Shown here: positions 1 to 8,054 of the stretch, one piece after another
Position numbering within the stretch: the first letter of the stretch is position 1
Layout: every line of letters begins with the position of its first letter
Position numbers and translations under genes: made by a program
Assembly: GCA_012523155.1 (NCBI GenBank)
Contig: JAAYJB010000345.1
Span: 1 to 15,648, forward strand
DNA from: Synergistaceae bacterium
GTDB lineage: Bacteria > Synergistota > Synergistia > Synergistales > Aminobacteriaceae
Reading direction: 5' to 3'
DNA: 15,648 nt
The notes under the pieces: model-generated
Databases searched by the model: none
What the model saw: only the letters and a program-made list of their open reading frames with translations
Told to the model about the DNA's origin: nothing

Positions 1-156
1 GTCGGCGGGAAAAACGCACTCCGGATCGGTCCGTCGATCGTAGCCCGCGAACCCCTGCCCGAAGGCTCCGAGCCTCTTGACGCCATGAGGTCGGCTATCG
101 TCGCGTCCCTGGGGGAAGCCCGGCAGAAACACCAGGGCGCAAAATACCTCCACTGA
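1..156 (+). CDS. C-terminal fragment of an unidentified protein, possibly a PlsC-type acyltransferase
   Basis: The window opens inside a reading frame that runs without a stop for 51 codons and ends at TGA 154-156. The visible tail has a beta-strand-like segment (LRIGPSIVAR) followed by an acidic turn and an amphipathic helix (MRSAIVASLGEARQKHQG). That arrangement resembles the C-terminus of 1-acyl-glycerol-3-phosphate acyltransferases, where an 'IG.PI' strand precedes a last helix. No catalytic motif lies within the window, so this identification is a guess from the tail alone. The gene reads in the same direction as dnaX and ends 120 bases before it. The frame is likely real because its codon style matches its neighbours; the function is uncertain. 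Confidence 0.55.
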   Translation, partial: VGGKNALRIGPSIVAREPLPEGSEPLDAMRSAIVASLGEARQKHQGAKYLH

Positions 157-189
157 TTTTTTGATGTAGAATAACAGGGGTTCATTCGC

Positions 190-216
190 TTTTCCGGATT
201 CCCGTTCTCCGGAAAA
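190..216 (+). other. Inverted repeat upstream of dnaX
   Basis: A perfect 9-bp inverted repeat (TTTTCCGGA 190-198 and TCCGGAAAA 208-216) with a 9-base loop lies in the 120-base gap before dnaX. It is not followed by a T-run, so it is not a typical intrinsic terminator for transcription towards dnaX. It could be a leader hairpin, a weak bidirectional stop or a protein-binding palindrome. Nothing else in 157-276 stands out apart from the dnaX ribosome binding site. Confidence 0.3.
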
Positions 217-276
217 AGGTTTCGTGTTCCCGGCGGCAGGGACACCGGATCACCAGGAAAAGGGGAGGCATTCTCC

Positions 277-2154
277 ATGACGATATCCCTCTACAGGCGG
301 TACAGGCCCCGCACATTCGACGAAGTGGCAGGGCAGGATATGGCTGTGGACGTCCTGAAAAAGGCGCTCCAGAGACAGCAGGTGGGTCATGCGTACCTCT
401 TCTCCGGGCCCAGGGGATGCGGAAAAACATCCCTGGCCAGGCTCCTCGCCAAGGCACTCAACTGTACGGCCCTGAAGGACGGATACGAACCGTGCGGCGA
501 ATGCGCCGGCTGCACCTCCATCACTTCAGGGGAAAGCCTCGACGTTGTCGAGATAGACGGTGCCTCCAACAACGGGGTCGAAGAGATCAGGGAACTGAAG
601 GCCCATGTTTCCCTCTCCCCGTTTTCCTCGAAGTGGAAGGTATACATAATCGACGAAGTCCACATGCTCTCTATTTCCGCATTCAACGCCCTGCTGAAGA
701 CTCTCGAGGAACCACCGTCCTTCGTCGCGTTCATCCTCGCTACCACGGAACCCTCCAAGGTCCCTGCAACCATACGTTCCAGGTGCCAGCATATACCCTT
801 CAGGAGGATAAGCGTCCCGGATATCCGTGCCAGGCTGATAGAAGTCGCGGAAAAGGAAAAGGTGAAATGGGAGGAAGAGGCCGTAAGGGAAATAGCAAGG
901 CAGTCCGACGGAGCCCTGCGCGATGCGCTCTCCATGATGGAGCAGGCACTTTCCCTCGGAAGCGGAGAACTGACAGCATCTGCAGTTGAGCATCTTCTGG
1001 GCGGCGGAACAATGACGGACCTCGAACAGTGGGTTTCCTCCCTGAAGGAAGGCTCGTCGTCACCGTTCCTCCGGCTAGAGGAAATGTTCTTGAAGGGAGC
1101 CTCGGCCCAGAGGGTCGTCGAGGGGGTATTCCTCCTCTTCAGGAACCTTTGGGTCCTGAAAAAGTGGGGCCGGGAGGCTCTTGCGTCCCTCTCACTCTCG
1201 GAAAACGAGACCGCCTTCCTCACCAATGAGGAACCGAGATGGAGTACCGGAGAACTGTCGGGAATGATGGCCTACTGTTCCCGCATCATCCCCCAGGTTC
1301 GCATGGGACTCCGTTCCGATGTACTCTCAGGTCTCCTCTCCGCAAAGGCCATTGAACTTCTTGCAGACGGAGCACCCCTGCCTGCAGAAACCTCAGCCGT
1401 TTCAGGGCCTCGGGCCGGGCACCCCGCGGTTGTAAAAGAAGAGCGGAAACCCGTGGAAAGGAAACCTGCCGGGAAACGGCGCTTTTCACCTCCCGCCGCT
1501 CCCTCTCCTGCAGCTCCGGATCCTGTCCCGGCTGCGGTTCCTGAGAGCGCTGACGGGGAACCCCGGGAAGAGATGCCCCTTGCTCCTGAAAACTGGCCCG
1601 GGTTCGAAAAACTGCTCTTCCGAAAGGATCTGCTTTTGTACTGCGCACTTGCCGGCACTGAAATTGCAATAGAAGACCGCAGGATAACCGTATCCTTCCC
1701 CGATAATGAGCCGTACTGCTTTGAAGTACTCTCCACGGAAAGGAATGCCTACTCCCTCCTGACGAGGGCGGAGGAGTACTTCGGAAAGGACGTGTCCGTC
1801 GTCCTCCAAAGGGGCGGCGAAATTCGACCGTGTTCGGCCGGCGGATGCGGTACGGATACTGATGAGGAGCAGTGGCAGACGGAAAAACCAAATATTCCCC
1901 TATTCCGGGTTCCCGAAGAGAAAGGCGGGGAAGAATCCCCGCCGCCTGACGGTGAAGGCGGAACGGTACCGCAGAGGGCTTCTGAAATCCGCCCGGCACC
2001 TTCCCCTGAAGATGATGGGGAGGATGGAGCTATTCCCTTCCGTGGACTTGTGGAAGAAGTCCTGAAATGGGGCGGCGGAGAAGTCGTCCTCGTCAAGCGT
2101 GAACAGCACGAGGAGGAAATTCTTCCCGAAGACCTCGCCCCGGGGGAACAATAA
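277..2154 (+). CDS. dnaX: DNA polymerase III subunit gamma/tau
   Basis: Clamp-loader ATPase of the bacterial replicase, which opens the beta clamp and loads it on primed DNA. The 625-residue product has the AAA+ core near its N-terminus: Walker A GPRGCGKT at 44-51, four zinc-binding cysteines C63, C73, C76 and C79, Walker B IIDEVH at 124-129, sensor-1 LATTEP at 154-159 and the arginine finger SRC at 168-170. A sensor-2 helix (GALRDALS) follows near 212. After the collar domain comes a Pro/Ala/Glu-rich linker (about 370-450), then a folded tail domain (about 455-530) and a second acidic linker. It ends in a short segment ending GGGEVVLVK that resembles tau C-termini. The protein is therefore tau-like. 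I saw no A-AAA-AAG slippery site placed to yield a gamma form. The start is set by AGGGGAGG at 261-268, 8 bases before ATG. dnaE follows after 56 bases; no recR or ybaB-like gene follows, unlike the common dnaX order. Confidence 0.96.
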   Translation: MTISLYRRYRPRTFDEVAGQDMAVDVLKKALQRQQVGHAYLFSGPRGCGKTSLARLLAKALNCTALKDGYEPCGECAGCTSITSGESLDVVEIDGASNNGVEEIRELKAHVSLSPFSSKWKVYIIDEVHMLSISAFNALLKTLEEPPSFVAFILATTEPSKVPATIRSRCQHIPFRRISVPDIRARLIEVAEKEKVKWEEEAVREIARQSDGALRDALSMMEQALSLGSGELTASAVEHLLGGGTMTDLEQWVSSLKEGSSSPFLRLEEMFLKGASAQRVVEGVFLLFRNLWVLKKWGREALASLSLSENETAFLTNEEPRWSTGELSGMMAYCSRIIPQVRMGLRSDVLSGLLSAKAIELLADGAPLPAETSAVSGPRAGHPAVVKEERKPVERKPAGKRRFSPPAAPSPAAPDPVPAAVPESADGEPREEMPLAPENWPGFEKLLFRKDLLLYCALAGTEIAIEDRRITVSFPDNEPYCFEVLSTERNAYSLLTRAEEYFGKDVSVVLQRGGEIRPCSAGGCGTDTDEEQWQTEKPNIPLFRVPEEKGGEESPPPDGEGGTVPQRASEIRPAPSPEDDGEDGAIPFRGLVEEVLKWGGGEVVLVKREQHEEEILPEDLAPGEQ

Positions 2155-2210
2155 CGCCCGGAATCGCATACGCACACCGGTCACAGAATACAACCCAAGG
2201 AGTTTCGATA

Positions 2211-5200
2211 ATGGCCCGACAATTCGTCCATCTTCATGTCCATACAGAATACAGCCTTCTCGACGGCGCCATACGGTGCGGTGAACTTGCAGCCCGTGCC
2301 GTGGAATATGGAATGCCCGCTGTGGCAATGACCGATCATGGTGCCATGTACGGGGCCGTGGAATTTTACGATAAATGCACATCTGCGGGAGTGAAACCCA
2401 TCATCGGCTGCGAGGCCTACGTCGATCCCGAAGGACACACATCCAGGGATAAAAGGAACAGGAATTATCATCTTCTTCTTCTCGCCGAAAACGATGAAGG
2501 ATACCACAACCTTGTGAAGCTCACTTCCATCGCCAATACAGACGGATTCTACGGCAAGCCGAGAATAGACCACACCCTTCTGGCAAAGTACAAGTCCGGG
2601 CTCATTGCCTCGTCCGCCTGCCTTGCAGGGGAGATCCCCACGCTCATACTCCAGGGAAGGGAAAAAGAGGCCCTTGAGCGGGCCATGCTCTACCGGGACA
2701 TCATGGGCAGGGAGAACTTTTTCCTCGAGGTAATGTACAACTCAATCCCCGAACAGGCAGTGGTGAACAGGGCCTTAGTCAAAATGGCAAGGGAACATGA
2801 TTTTCCCCTCATCGCGACCAACGACGCCCATTACCTTTCCAGGGAAGACTACGAATGGCACGATATCCTGCTCTGTGTCCAGACACGAAGCAGTCTTGAG
2901 GACGAAAACCGCATGTCCTTCTCCTCCAACGATTTCTACTTCCGGTCGCCCGAGGAAATGGAGGCCCTCTTCGGGGCCGAGCTCCCCGATGCTCTAGACA
3001 ACACGGTGGCCATCGCAGAAAGGTGTAATGTGCGCCTTCCCCTCGGCGACAGGGACTACAAGCTCCCCAACCTGCAGCTTCCCGAGGGAGAGACACTTGA
3101 GAGCAACCTTGAGAAAGACGCCAGGCAGGGACTGAAAGAGCGGCTCGGCGGAGAAGTTCCCGATCAATACGCCCAGCGGCTCGAGTACGAGCTCGGAGTC
3201 ATCAACTCCATGGGTTTTGCCGGATACTTCCTCATCGTGGCGGGCATCATCAAGGCTGCGAAGAAGCGGGGCATACCAATCGGGCCAGGAAGGGGATCCG
3301 CCGCCGGGTCTGTTGTGGCGTGGAGCCTCAGGATCACCGAACTGGACCCCATCCGGTACAACCTCCTCTTCGAGCGGTTCCTCAACCCGGAGCGGATCAG
3401 TATGCCCGATATCGACACGGACGTATCCGACAAGGGACGGGATGACCTTCTTCACTATATCTCCGAGCATTACGGCTCCGACAGGGTATCCCAGATCGTT
3501 ACCTTCGGAAGGATGAAAAGCCGGGCCGCCGTCACCGACGTGGGTCGCGTTCTCGGCATGCCTGTCCGGGATGTGATCGCCATAACCCGCCAGATCCCCT
3601 TCGGGGTGAATTCCATAGCAGACGCCCTTGAACAGTCCCCCGAACTGGCTGCCATGAAAAAAGCCGATAAAATGACTGAACGGGTCCTCGATATGGCCGC
3701 GAAAATCGAGGGGCTGGCACGGCACTGCTCCCAGCATGCCGCCGGAGTGGTCATCACCCCCATGCCCGTTACCGATATCGTCCCGGTCAGGAGGATCGGC
3801 GACGGGCAGATCGTTACCCAGTATCCCATGGAGCCCATAGAAAAGCTCGGGCTCGTGAAAATGGACTTTCTCGGTCTCCGGACCCTCTCCGTCATCGAGG
3901 AGGCCCTGAAGAACATCGGCCTCGGCGGAAAAGAAATACCGGACATGGAGAAAATCCCCCTTAATGATCCCAAAACCTACGAGATCCTTCAGAACGCAGA
4001 CACCCTAGGGGTCTTCCAGCTCGAATCATCGGGAATGAGACAGCTTCTCAAAAAACTTCAGGTCGACTGCTTCGAGGACGTGATCGCGGTCCTTGCCATG
4101 TACCGTCCCGGCCCCCTGGGCAGCGGAATGGTTGACCAGTACATTCAGTGCAAGCACGGCAGGGCGAAGGTGGAATACCTCCACCCGCTCCTGGAGGATG
4201 TGCTCCGAGAGACATACGGGGTCGTACTCTACCAGGAGCAGGTCATGCAGTGCGCTGCCATCCTTGCGGGATACTCCCTCGGAGAAGCCGACCTGCTCAG
4301 GCGGGCCATGGGAAAGAAGAAGGCGGACGTGATGGAGCAGCAGCGTGCGAAGTTCGTCTCCGGGGCAAAGGAACGGGGTATCGATGAAAAGAAGGCCGAG
4401 GAGATCTTCGACATCATCCAGGAGTTCGCGGGATACGGTTTCAACAAATCCCACAGTGCCGCCTATGCCCTCATTACGTACCAGACTGCCTGGCTCAAGG
4501 CCAATTACAGGCCCGAGTTCATGGCCGCCTACCTCTCCAGCCAGATAGGGGCGAAAAAAGAGGTCCTTGCGGAGTACGTGCGGGAGGTCAGGACATCGGG
4601 GATCAAGGTCCTTCCCCCCGAAGTGAACACTTCCATGGCCAACTTCACCCCCATCGCGGACGTGGTCCGTTTCGGGCTAGGTGCCGTGTCAAAATCGGGC
4701 CATACAGCAGTTGAAGCTATCCTTGCGGCAAGGGACAGCGGAGGTCCTTTCTCCTCCCTATGGGATTTCCTTTGCCGGGTCGATCTGAGGGTGGTCAACA
4801 AGTCCGTGGTGGAAAATCTCATACGGGCCGGTGCCTTCGACAGTATCTGCAGTAACAGGCGGCAACTGCTCGAAGGGTTGCCCGATCTCGTCTCGGCCGC
4901 TTCGAAGAAATGCACCGACGGCAATCAATGTTCCCTGTTCGAACTACTCCCCGAACAGGAAGAAGATACAGGGCCGGATCTTCCGGACGTAGAGGATTTT
5001 TCCCTCTACGAACGGCTCGAACTCGAGAAGGAGGCCACCGGGATCTACATATCCGGACATCCCTTCGAGCAGCACGAGGGAAAGGTCAGGTCCCTCAGCA
5101 ACTGCAGGATCTGCGACCTGAAAAAGTGGAGGAGCAGGCGCGTTCCCCCCTTCGTGGGCGGAATGATCCTCTCCGTGAAGGAAAAAATGACGAAAAACGG

Positions 5201-5633
5201 AGATCCCATGGGGCTTATAGAGATCGAGGACGGAGAGGCCAGGGTCGAGGCCGTTTGTTTCCCCAGGATATGGGCTTCCCTCAGGGGTAGGCTTTCCCCC
5301 GGGCAGATATGCTTCATCCAGGGGTTTCCGGAGGAGCGCGGCGAGGTCAGCGTCATAGCAAAATCAGTCCTCTCCCTCGGAGAGATGGAGGAAAGGGGAA
5401 CCCCGCCCTTTGTCCGAGTATCTGTCTTCGCCCACTGCCTCAAGGAAGTCAGGATGAAGGAATTCTTCAGGGCACTGAAGGCATTCCCGGGAAAATCTCC
5501 GGTTCTTTTCGAGTTGAAAAATGATGCCGATTCAGTGGTCATGCTTCTCCAGGATATAAAAATAGATCCGGGGGCTCCTGTAAGCAGCGCACTCGCCGAA
5601 GTCCTGCCGGGCGAAATGTTCCAGATAGGGTAA
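2211..5633 (+). CDS. dnaE: DNA polymerase III subunit alpha, DnaE type
   Basis: Catalytic replicative polymerase; 1140 residues, close to the usual DnaE length. The N-terminal PHP domain (about 1-270) starts with HLHVHTEYSLLDG and keeps all nine metal-ligand positions known from DnaEs with an active PHP site: H9, H11, D18, H43, E68, H87, C137, D205 and H207. The palm carries GPGRGSAAGS at 358-367, the catalytic aspartates D400 and D402 in PDIDTDV, and D552 in KMDFLGLRTL. Helix-hairpin-helix sequence lies around 850-890. A clamp-binding motif QCSLF is at 906-910, and an OB-fold follows at about 978-1055 (FVGGMILSVKEK...). No DnaQ-like exonuclease insert of the PolC type is present. AAGGAG at 2197-2202 lies 8 bases before ATG. 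It lies between dnaX and pyk and may share their transcript. The function is secure. The intact PHP site suggests built-in proofreading, but that is inferred. Confidence 0.97.
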   Translation: MARQFVHLHVHTEYSLLDGAIRCGELAARAVEYGMPAVAMTDHGAMYGAVEFYDKCTSAGVKPIIGCEAYVDPEGHTSRDKRNRNYHLLLLAENDEGYHNLVKLTSIANTDGFYGKPRIDHTLLAKYKSGLIASSACLAGEIPTLILQGREKEALERAMLYRDIMGRENFFLEVMYNSIPEQAVVNRALVKMAREHDFPLIATNDAHYLSREDYEWHDILLCVQTRSSLEDENRMSFSSNDFYFRSPEEMEALFGAELPDALDNTVAIAERCNVRLPLGDRDYKLPNLQLPEGETLESNLEKDARQGLKERLGGEVPDQYAQRLEYELGVINSMGFAGYFLIVAGIIKAAKKRGIPIGPGRGSAAGSVVAWSLRITELDPIRYNLLFERFLNPERISMPDIDTDVSDKGRDDLLHYISEHYGSDRVSQIVTFGRMKSRAAVTDVGRVLGMPVRDVIAITRQIPFGVNSIADALEQSPELAAMKKADKMTERVLDMAAKIEGLARHCSQHAAGVVITPMPVTDIVPVRRIGDGQIVTQYPMEPIEKLGLVKMDFLGLRTLSVIEEALKNIGLGGKEIPDMEKIPLNDPKTYEILQNADTLGVFQLESSGMRQLLKKLQVDCFEDVIAVLAMYRPGPLGSGMVDQYIQCKHGRAKVEYLHPLLEDVLRETYGVVLYQEQVMQCAAILAGYSLGEADLLRRAMGKKKADVMEQQRAKFVSGAKERGIDEKKAEEIFDIIQEFAGYGFNKSHSAAYALITYQTAWLKANYRPEFMAAYLSSQIGAKKEVLAEYVREVRTSGIKVLPPEVNTSMANFTPIADVVRFGLGAVSKSGHTAVEAILAARDSGGPFSSLWDFLCRVDLRVVNKSVVENLIRAGAFDSICSNRRQLLEGLPDLVSAASKKCTDGNQCSLFELLPEQEEDTGPDLPDVEDFSLYERLELEKEATGIYISGHPFEQHEGKVRSLSNCRICDLKKWRSRRVPPFVGGMILSVKEKMTKNGDPMGLIEIEDGEARVEAVCFPRIWASLRGRLSPGQICFIQGFPEERGEVSVIAKSVLSLGEMEERGTPPFVRVSVFAHCLKEVRMKEFFRALKAFPGKSPVLFELKNDADSVVMLLQDIKIDPGAPVSSALAEVLPGEMFQIG

Positions 5634-5694
5634 AATTTGTGGCAGGGCGAAAGAGGGCCTTCCCGAAAAAGCGGGGGAGAAAGGGGAGCGGAAA

Positions 5695-7446
5695 ATGATG
5701 AAAGTAAAAATAGTCTGCACAATAGGGCCCGCGTGCTCAAAATATGAGATGCTGGTCGAAATGGCGAAAGCAGGCATGAACGTTGCACGGTTCAACTTCA
5801 GTCACGGTGCTTATGAAGGTCACCTGGAAATGCTGAAGCTTGTACGGCGGGTTGAAAAGGACTTGAAAGTCCCCATCGCCTGTCTCCTCGATACCAAGGG
5901 GCCGGAGATCAGGACAGGACGGGTTGAAGGCGGTACCGTCAGCCTTGAACAGGGCTCCATTCTCACACTGACTACTGTTCCCCTGGACGGGACCGCGTCC
6001 CGTGTTTTCGTGAACTACGAAGCCCTTCCCCGGGAAGTTGTCCCCGGCCAGGAGATTTTCATCGATGACGGCACGCTCCACCTCAGGGTGGAGGAAGTCT
6101 CGGGAACCGATGTGGCCTGCAGGGTCATCGTAGGGGGGCTCCTCAGCGACACCAAAGGCGTCAACATCCCCGGGGCGGAGATTTCTCTTCCCGCCCTTTC
6201 AGAAAAGGACATTGAAGACATACGGTGGGGAATAGACAACCAGATGGAGTATATTGCCGTCTCTTTTGTGAAAAACAGGGGAGACATCATGGATGTCCGG
6301 AGGATAATGGAACAGTCCGGAGGCTCTATGAAAGTCATCGCGAAGATAGAAACACGGCAGGCAGTCCAGAACATCGAGGAGATCACGGATGTTGTGGACG
6401 GCGTCATGATCGCCAGGGGCGACCTGGGCGTAGAGATCCCCACCGAGGAAGTTCCCCTTCAGCAGAAGCGGATAATCGACATCTGCAGGGTAAAGGGCAA
6501 GGCGGTCATCGTAGCCACGCAGATGCTCGATTCCATGATACGCAACCCCCGTCCCACGAGGGCCGAGGCAAGCGACGTGGCGAACGCTGTCCTTGACGGT
6601 GCCGATGCGGTCATGCTCTCCGGCGAGACCGCCAAGGGCGCATATCCTCTCAGGTCGGTCCAGACCATGAAGCAGATCGTCACAAGGGCGGAATCGGAGA
6701 TAGAACTCTGGGAACGTCCTCTTCACAGCATTTCCCGTACCATGGGCGTGCCCGATGCGGTGAGCAGCGCATCAGTCCTGGTGGCACGGCAGATGAAGGC
6801 GGCGGCCATCATCTCCATGACCCAGAGCGGCAGCACCGCGCAGATGGTGAGCAAGCACAGGCCGCCCTGTCCCATCCTCGGCGCAACTCCGTCGGTCAGG
6901 ACCTGGAGGGAACTTGCCCTGTACTGGGGCGTCATTCCCCTTATGAAAGAAGAGATGAAGGACCAGAACACCGCCGTCGATTCCGCCATCGCCTCATGCA
7001 TCTCAGCTGGGCATCTCCGGGAAGGGGATCTTGTCGTGGTCACGGCGGGTGTTCCCCTCGGTGCGGCCGGGACCACGAACATGCTCCAGGTGCATATTGC
7101 CGGGAACATTCTCCTCAAGGGCCTTTCCCTGCTGAAGCGCGAGGCCAGGGGAACCGTGTGCACGGCGAAAAGTGCGGCGGAGGCCATCGAGAAAATGACC
7201 AGCGGGGCGGTCCTGGTAGTGGGTTCCACCGACCGGGAATATATTCCCGCGATGAAAAGAGCATCGGCCATAGTTGCAGAAGAGGGAGGGCTCACTTCCC
7301 ATGCGGCCATCGTTTCCCTTGAACTGGGAATTCCGTGCGTGGTGAACGCCGAAAATGCCCTCTCTCTGCTTTCCGACGGCATGGTTGTCACCATTGACGG
7401 ATACCGGGGCCTGATCTATCACGGACGGGTCAAGCTCACAGTATGA
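5695..7446 (+). CDS. pyk: Pyruvate kinase with C-terminal PEP-utiliser (phosphohistidine) domain
   Basis: Converts phosphoenolpyruvate and ADP to pyruvate and ATP, the last step of glycolysis. At 583 residues it is longer than the roughly 470-residue enzymes and matches the Bacillus-type form with an extra domain. The TIM-barrel opens with KIVCTIGPA and has NFSHG (34-38) and LLDTKGPEIRTG (64-75). Catalytic K217 and metal ligand E219 are in AKIETRQA, and D243 is in ARGDLG. The phosphate and potassium site region is TRAEASDVANAVLDGADAVM. After the allosteric domain, the last ~90 residues form a PEP-utiliser mobile domain with GGLTSHAAIV, in which H536 is the equivalent of the phospho-accepting histidine. 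Two ATGs lie in tandem at 5695 and 5698; AAGGGGAG at 5681-5688 allows either (6 or 9 bases). The stop codon overlaps the next gene's start in ATGA. The gene follows dnaE directly after 61 bases. Confidence 0.96.
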   Translation: MMKVKIVCTIGPACSKYEMLVEMAKAGMNVARFNFSHGAYEGHLEMLKLVRRVEKDLKVPIACLLDTKGPEIRTGRVEGGTVSLEQGSILTLTTVPLDGTASRVFVNYEALPREVVPGQEIFIDDGTLHLRVEEVSGTDVACRVIVGGLLSDTKGVNIPGAEISLPALSEKDIEDIRWGIDNQMEYIAVSFVKNRGDIMDVRRIMEQSGGSMKVIAKIETRQAVQNIEEITDVVDGVMIARGDLGVEIPTEEVPLQQKRIIDICRVKGKAVIVATQMLDSMIRNPRPTRAEASDVANAVLDGADAVMLSGETAKGAYPLRSVQTMKQIVTRAESEIELWERPLHSISRTMGVPDAVSSASVLVARQMKAAAIISMTQSGSTAQMVSKHRPPCPILGATPSVRTWRELALYWGVIPLMKEEMKDQNTAVDSAIASCISAGHLREGDLVVVTAGVPLGAAGTTNMLQVHIAGNILLKGLSLLKREARGTVCTAKSAAEAIEKMTSGAVLVVGSTDREYIPAMKRASAIVAEEGGLTSHAAIVSLELGIPCVVNAENALSLLSDGMVVTIDGYRGLIYHGRVKLTV

Positions 7447-8054
7447 CGGGCGAGGGGAAAACCATCACCGGGGCTGACAGCGTCCTTCGTGAAAAATTCG
7501 GAACAGGATTCCTGCCCTCATGGGAGGGACTTGAAACCGCCGGCAAAGGAAAAAGCGCGGTCCTTGTCCCGTTTTTTCCGGCTGAAAGCGGCTTTAGGCT
7601 CCTCTTGCTCAGGCGTTCCCCGAACCTCAGGCATCACGCGGGGGAAGTATGTTTCCCGGGCGGAATGCGTGAACCGGGAGACGTCTCCCCCCTGCAAACG
7701 GCACTCAGGGAGACAGAAGAGGAGACGGCGATCCGGGCGGAACTGGTGGAACCCCTTTCCGTTCTTTCCGTGGAATATGCCGTGGTCAGCGGGGTCGCCG
7801 TCTTTCCTGTTGCCGGTATTGTCAGGGGTATTGATCCGGACAGGGATCTTGTCCTTTCCTCCGGTGAAATTCAAGGTTCGGTCACTGTTCCACTCGAGGA
7901 CCTCTCTCCCGACCCGGTAATACAGACTGTGGTGATAGACGGGAAAAAACACTGTTATCCCGAATACTTTCTCTCGAACGGGTGGAGGATCTGGGGCGTG
8001 ACCGGGAGGATCCTGTACCGTGTGCTCAGGGTCTTGAAAGGCGGGAATTCCTGA
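7443..8054 (+). CDS. Nudix hydrolase, CoA pyrophosphatase type
   Basis: Probable hydrolase that cleaves coenzyme A or acyl-CoA to 4'-phosphopantetheine (or its acyl form) and 3',5'-ADP. The 203-residue protein carries the family signature LLLRRSPNLRHHAGEVCFPGG upstream of and overlapping the Nudix box. The box reads GGMREPGDVSPLQTALRE followed by TEEETAI. The first acidic position is Asp rather than Glu, the spacer is one residue longer, and the usual Gly of EExG is Thr; all three are shared with the NudL/NUDT7-type CoA pyrophosphatases and differ from MutT. The start ATG overlaps the pyk stop (ATGA) and has no good ribosome binding site of its own, so it is probably translated by coupling to pyk. 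Its stop overlaps the start of nfo by one base. Substrate assignment rests on the motif alone; exact specificity is uncertain. Confidence 0.88.
   Translation: MTGEGKTITGADSVLREKFGTGFLPSWEGLETAGKGKSAVLVPFFPAESGFRLLLLRRSPNLRHHAGEVCFPGGMREPGDVSPLQTALRETEEETAIRAELVEPLSVLSVEYAVVSGVAVFPVAGIVRGIDPDRDLVLSSGEIQGSVTVPLEDLSPDPVIQTVVIDGKKHCYPEYFLSNGWRIWGVTGRILYRVLRVLKGGNS

Noticed and set aside
118..162. Possible terminator after the first gene: GCCCGG/CC-GGGC stem plus the T-run at 157-162
   Set aside because: The stem is inside the coding sequence and ends about 18 bases before the T-run, too far for an intrinsic terminator.
165..172. TAGAAT as a -10 box for dnaX
   Set aside because: There is no acceptable -35 at 16-18 bases, and the TG lacks the extra base needed for an extended -10. 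Too weak to list.
1158..1164. GAAAAAG runs in dnaX as a programmed frameshift site (also near 358)
   Set aside because: Only five A's are present, the first base breaks the slippery heptamer, and both lie before the end of the clamp-loader core, so they would not produce a gamma-like protein.
387..1226. Long open frame on the - strand opposite dnaX; similar ones opposite dnaE (2994-3737), pyk (6723-7394) and cdaR (11478-12158)
   Set aside because: They lie wholly opposite well-identified genes, have no family motifs and no plausible ribosome binding context. Open antisense frames are expected from the codon use of GC-rich genes.
5631..5694. TAAAAT at the dnaE stop as a pyk promoter, and the weak CCCG/CGGG hairpin after it
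   Set aside because: There is no -35 or extended -10 element, the stem is only four good pairs and no T-run follows.
7982..8053. N-terminal extension of nfo from an upstream ATG
   Set aside because: The added 24 residues match no endonuclease IV start and lie inside the Nudix gene. The ATG at 8054 gives the conserved ARIGAHVS start and has a ribosome binding site.
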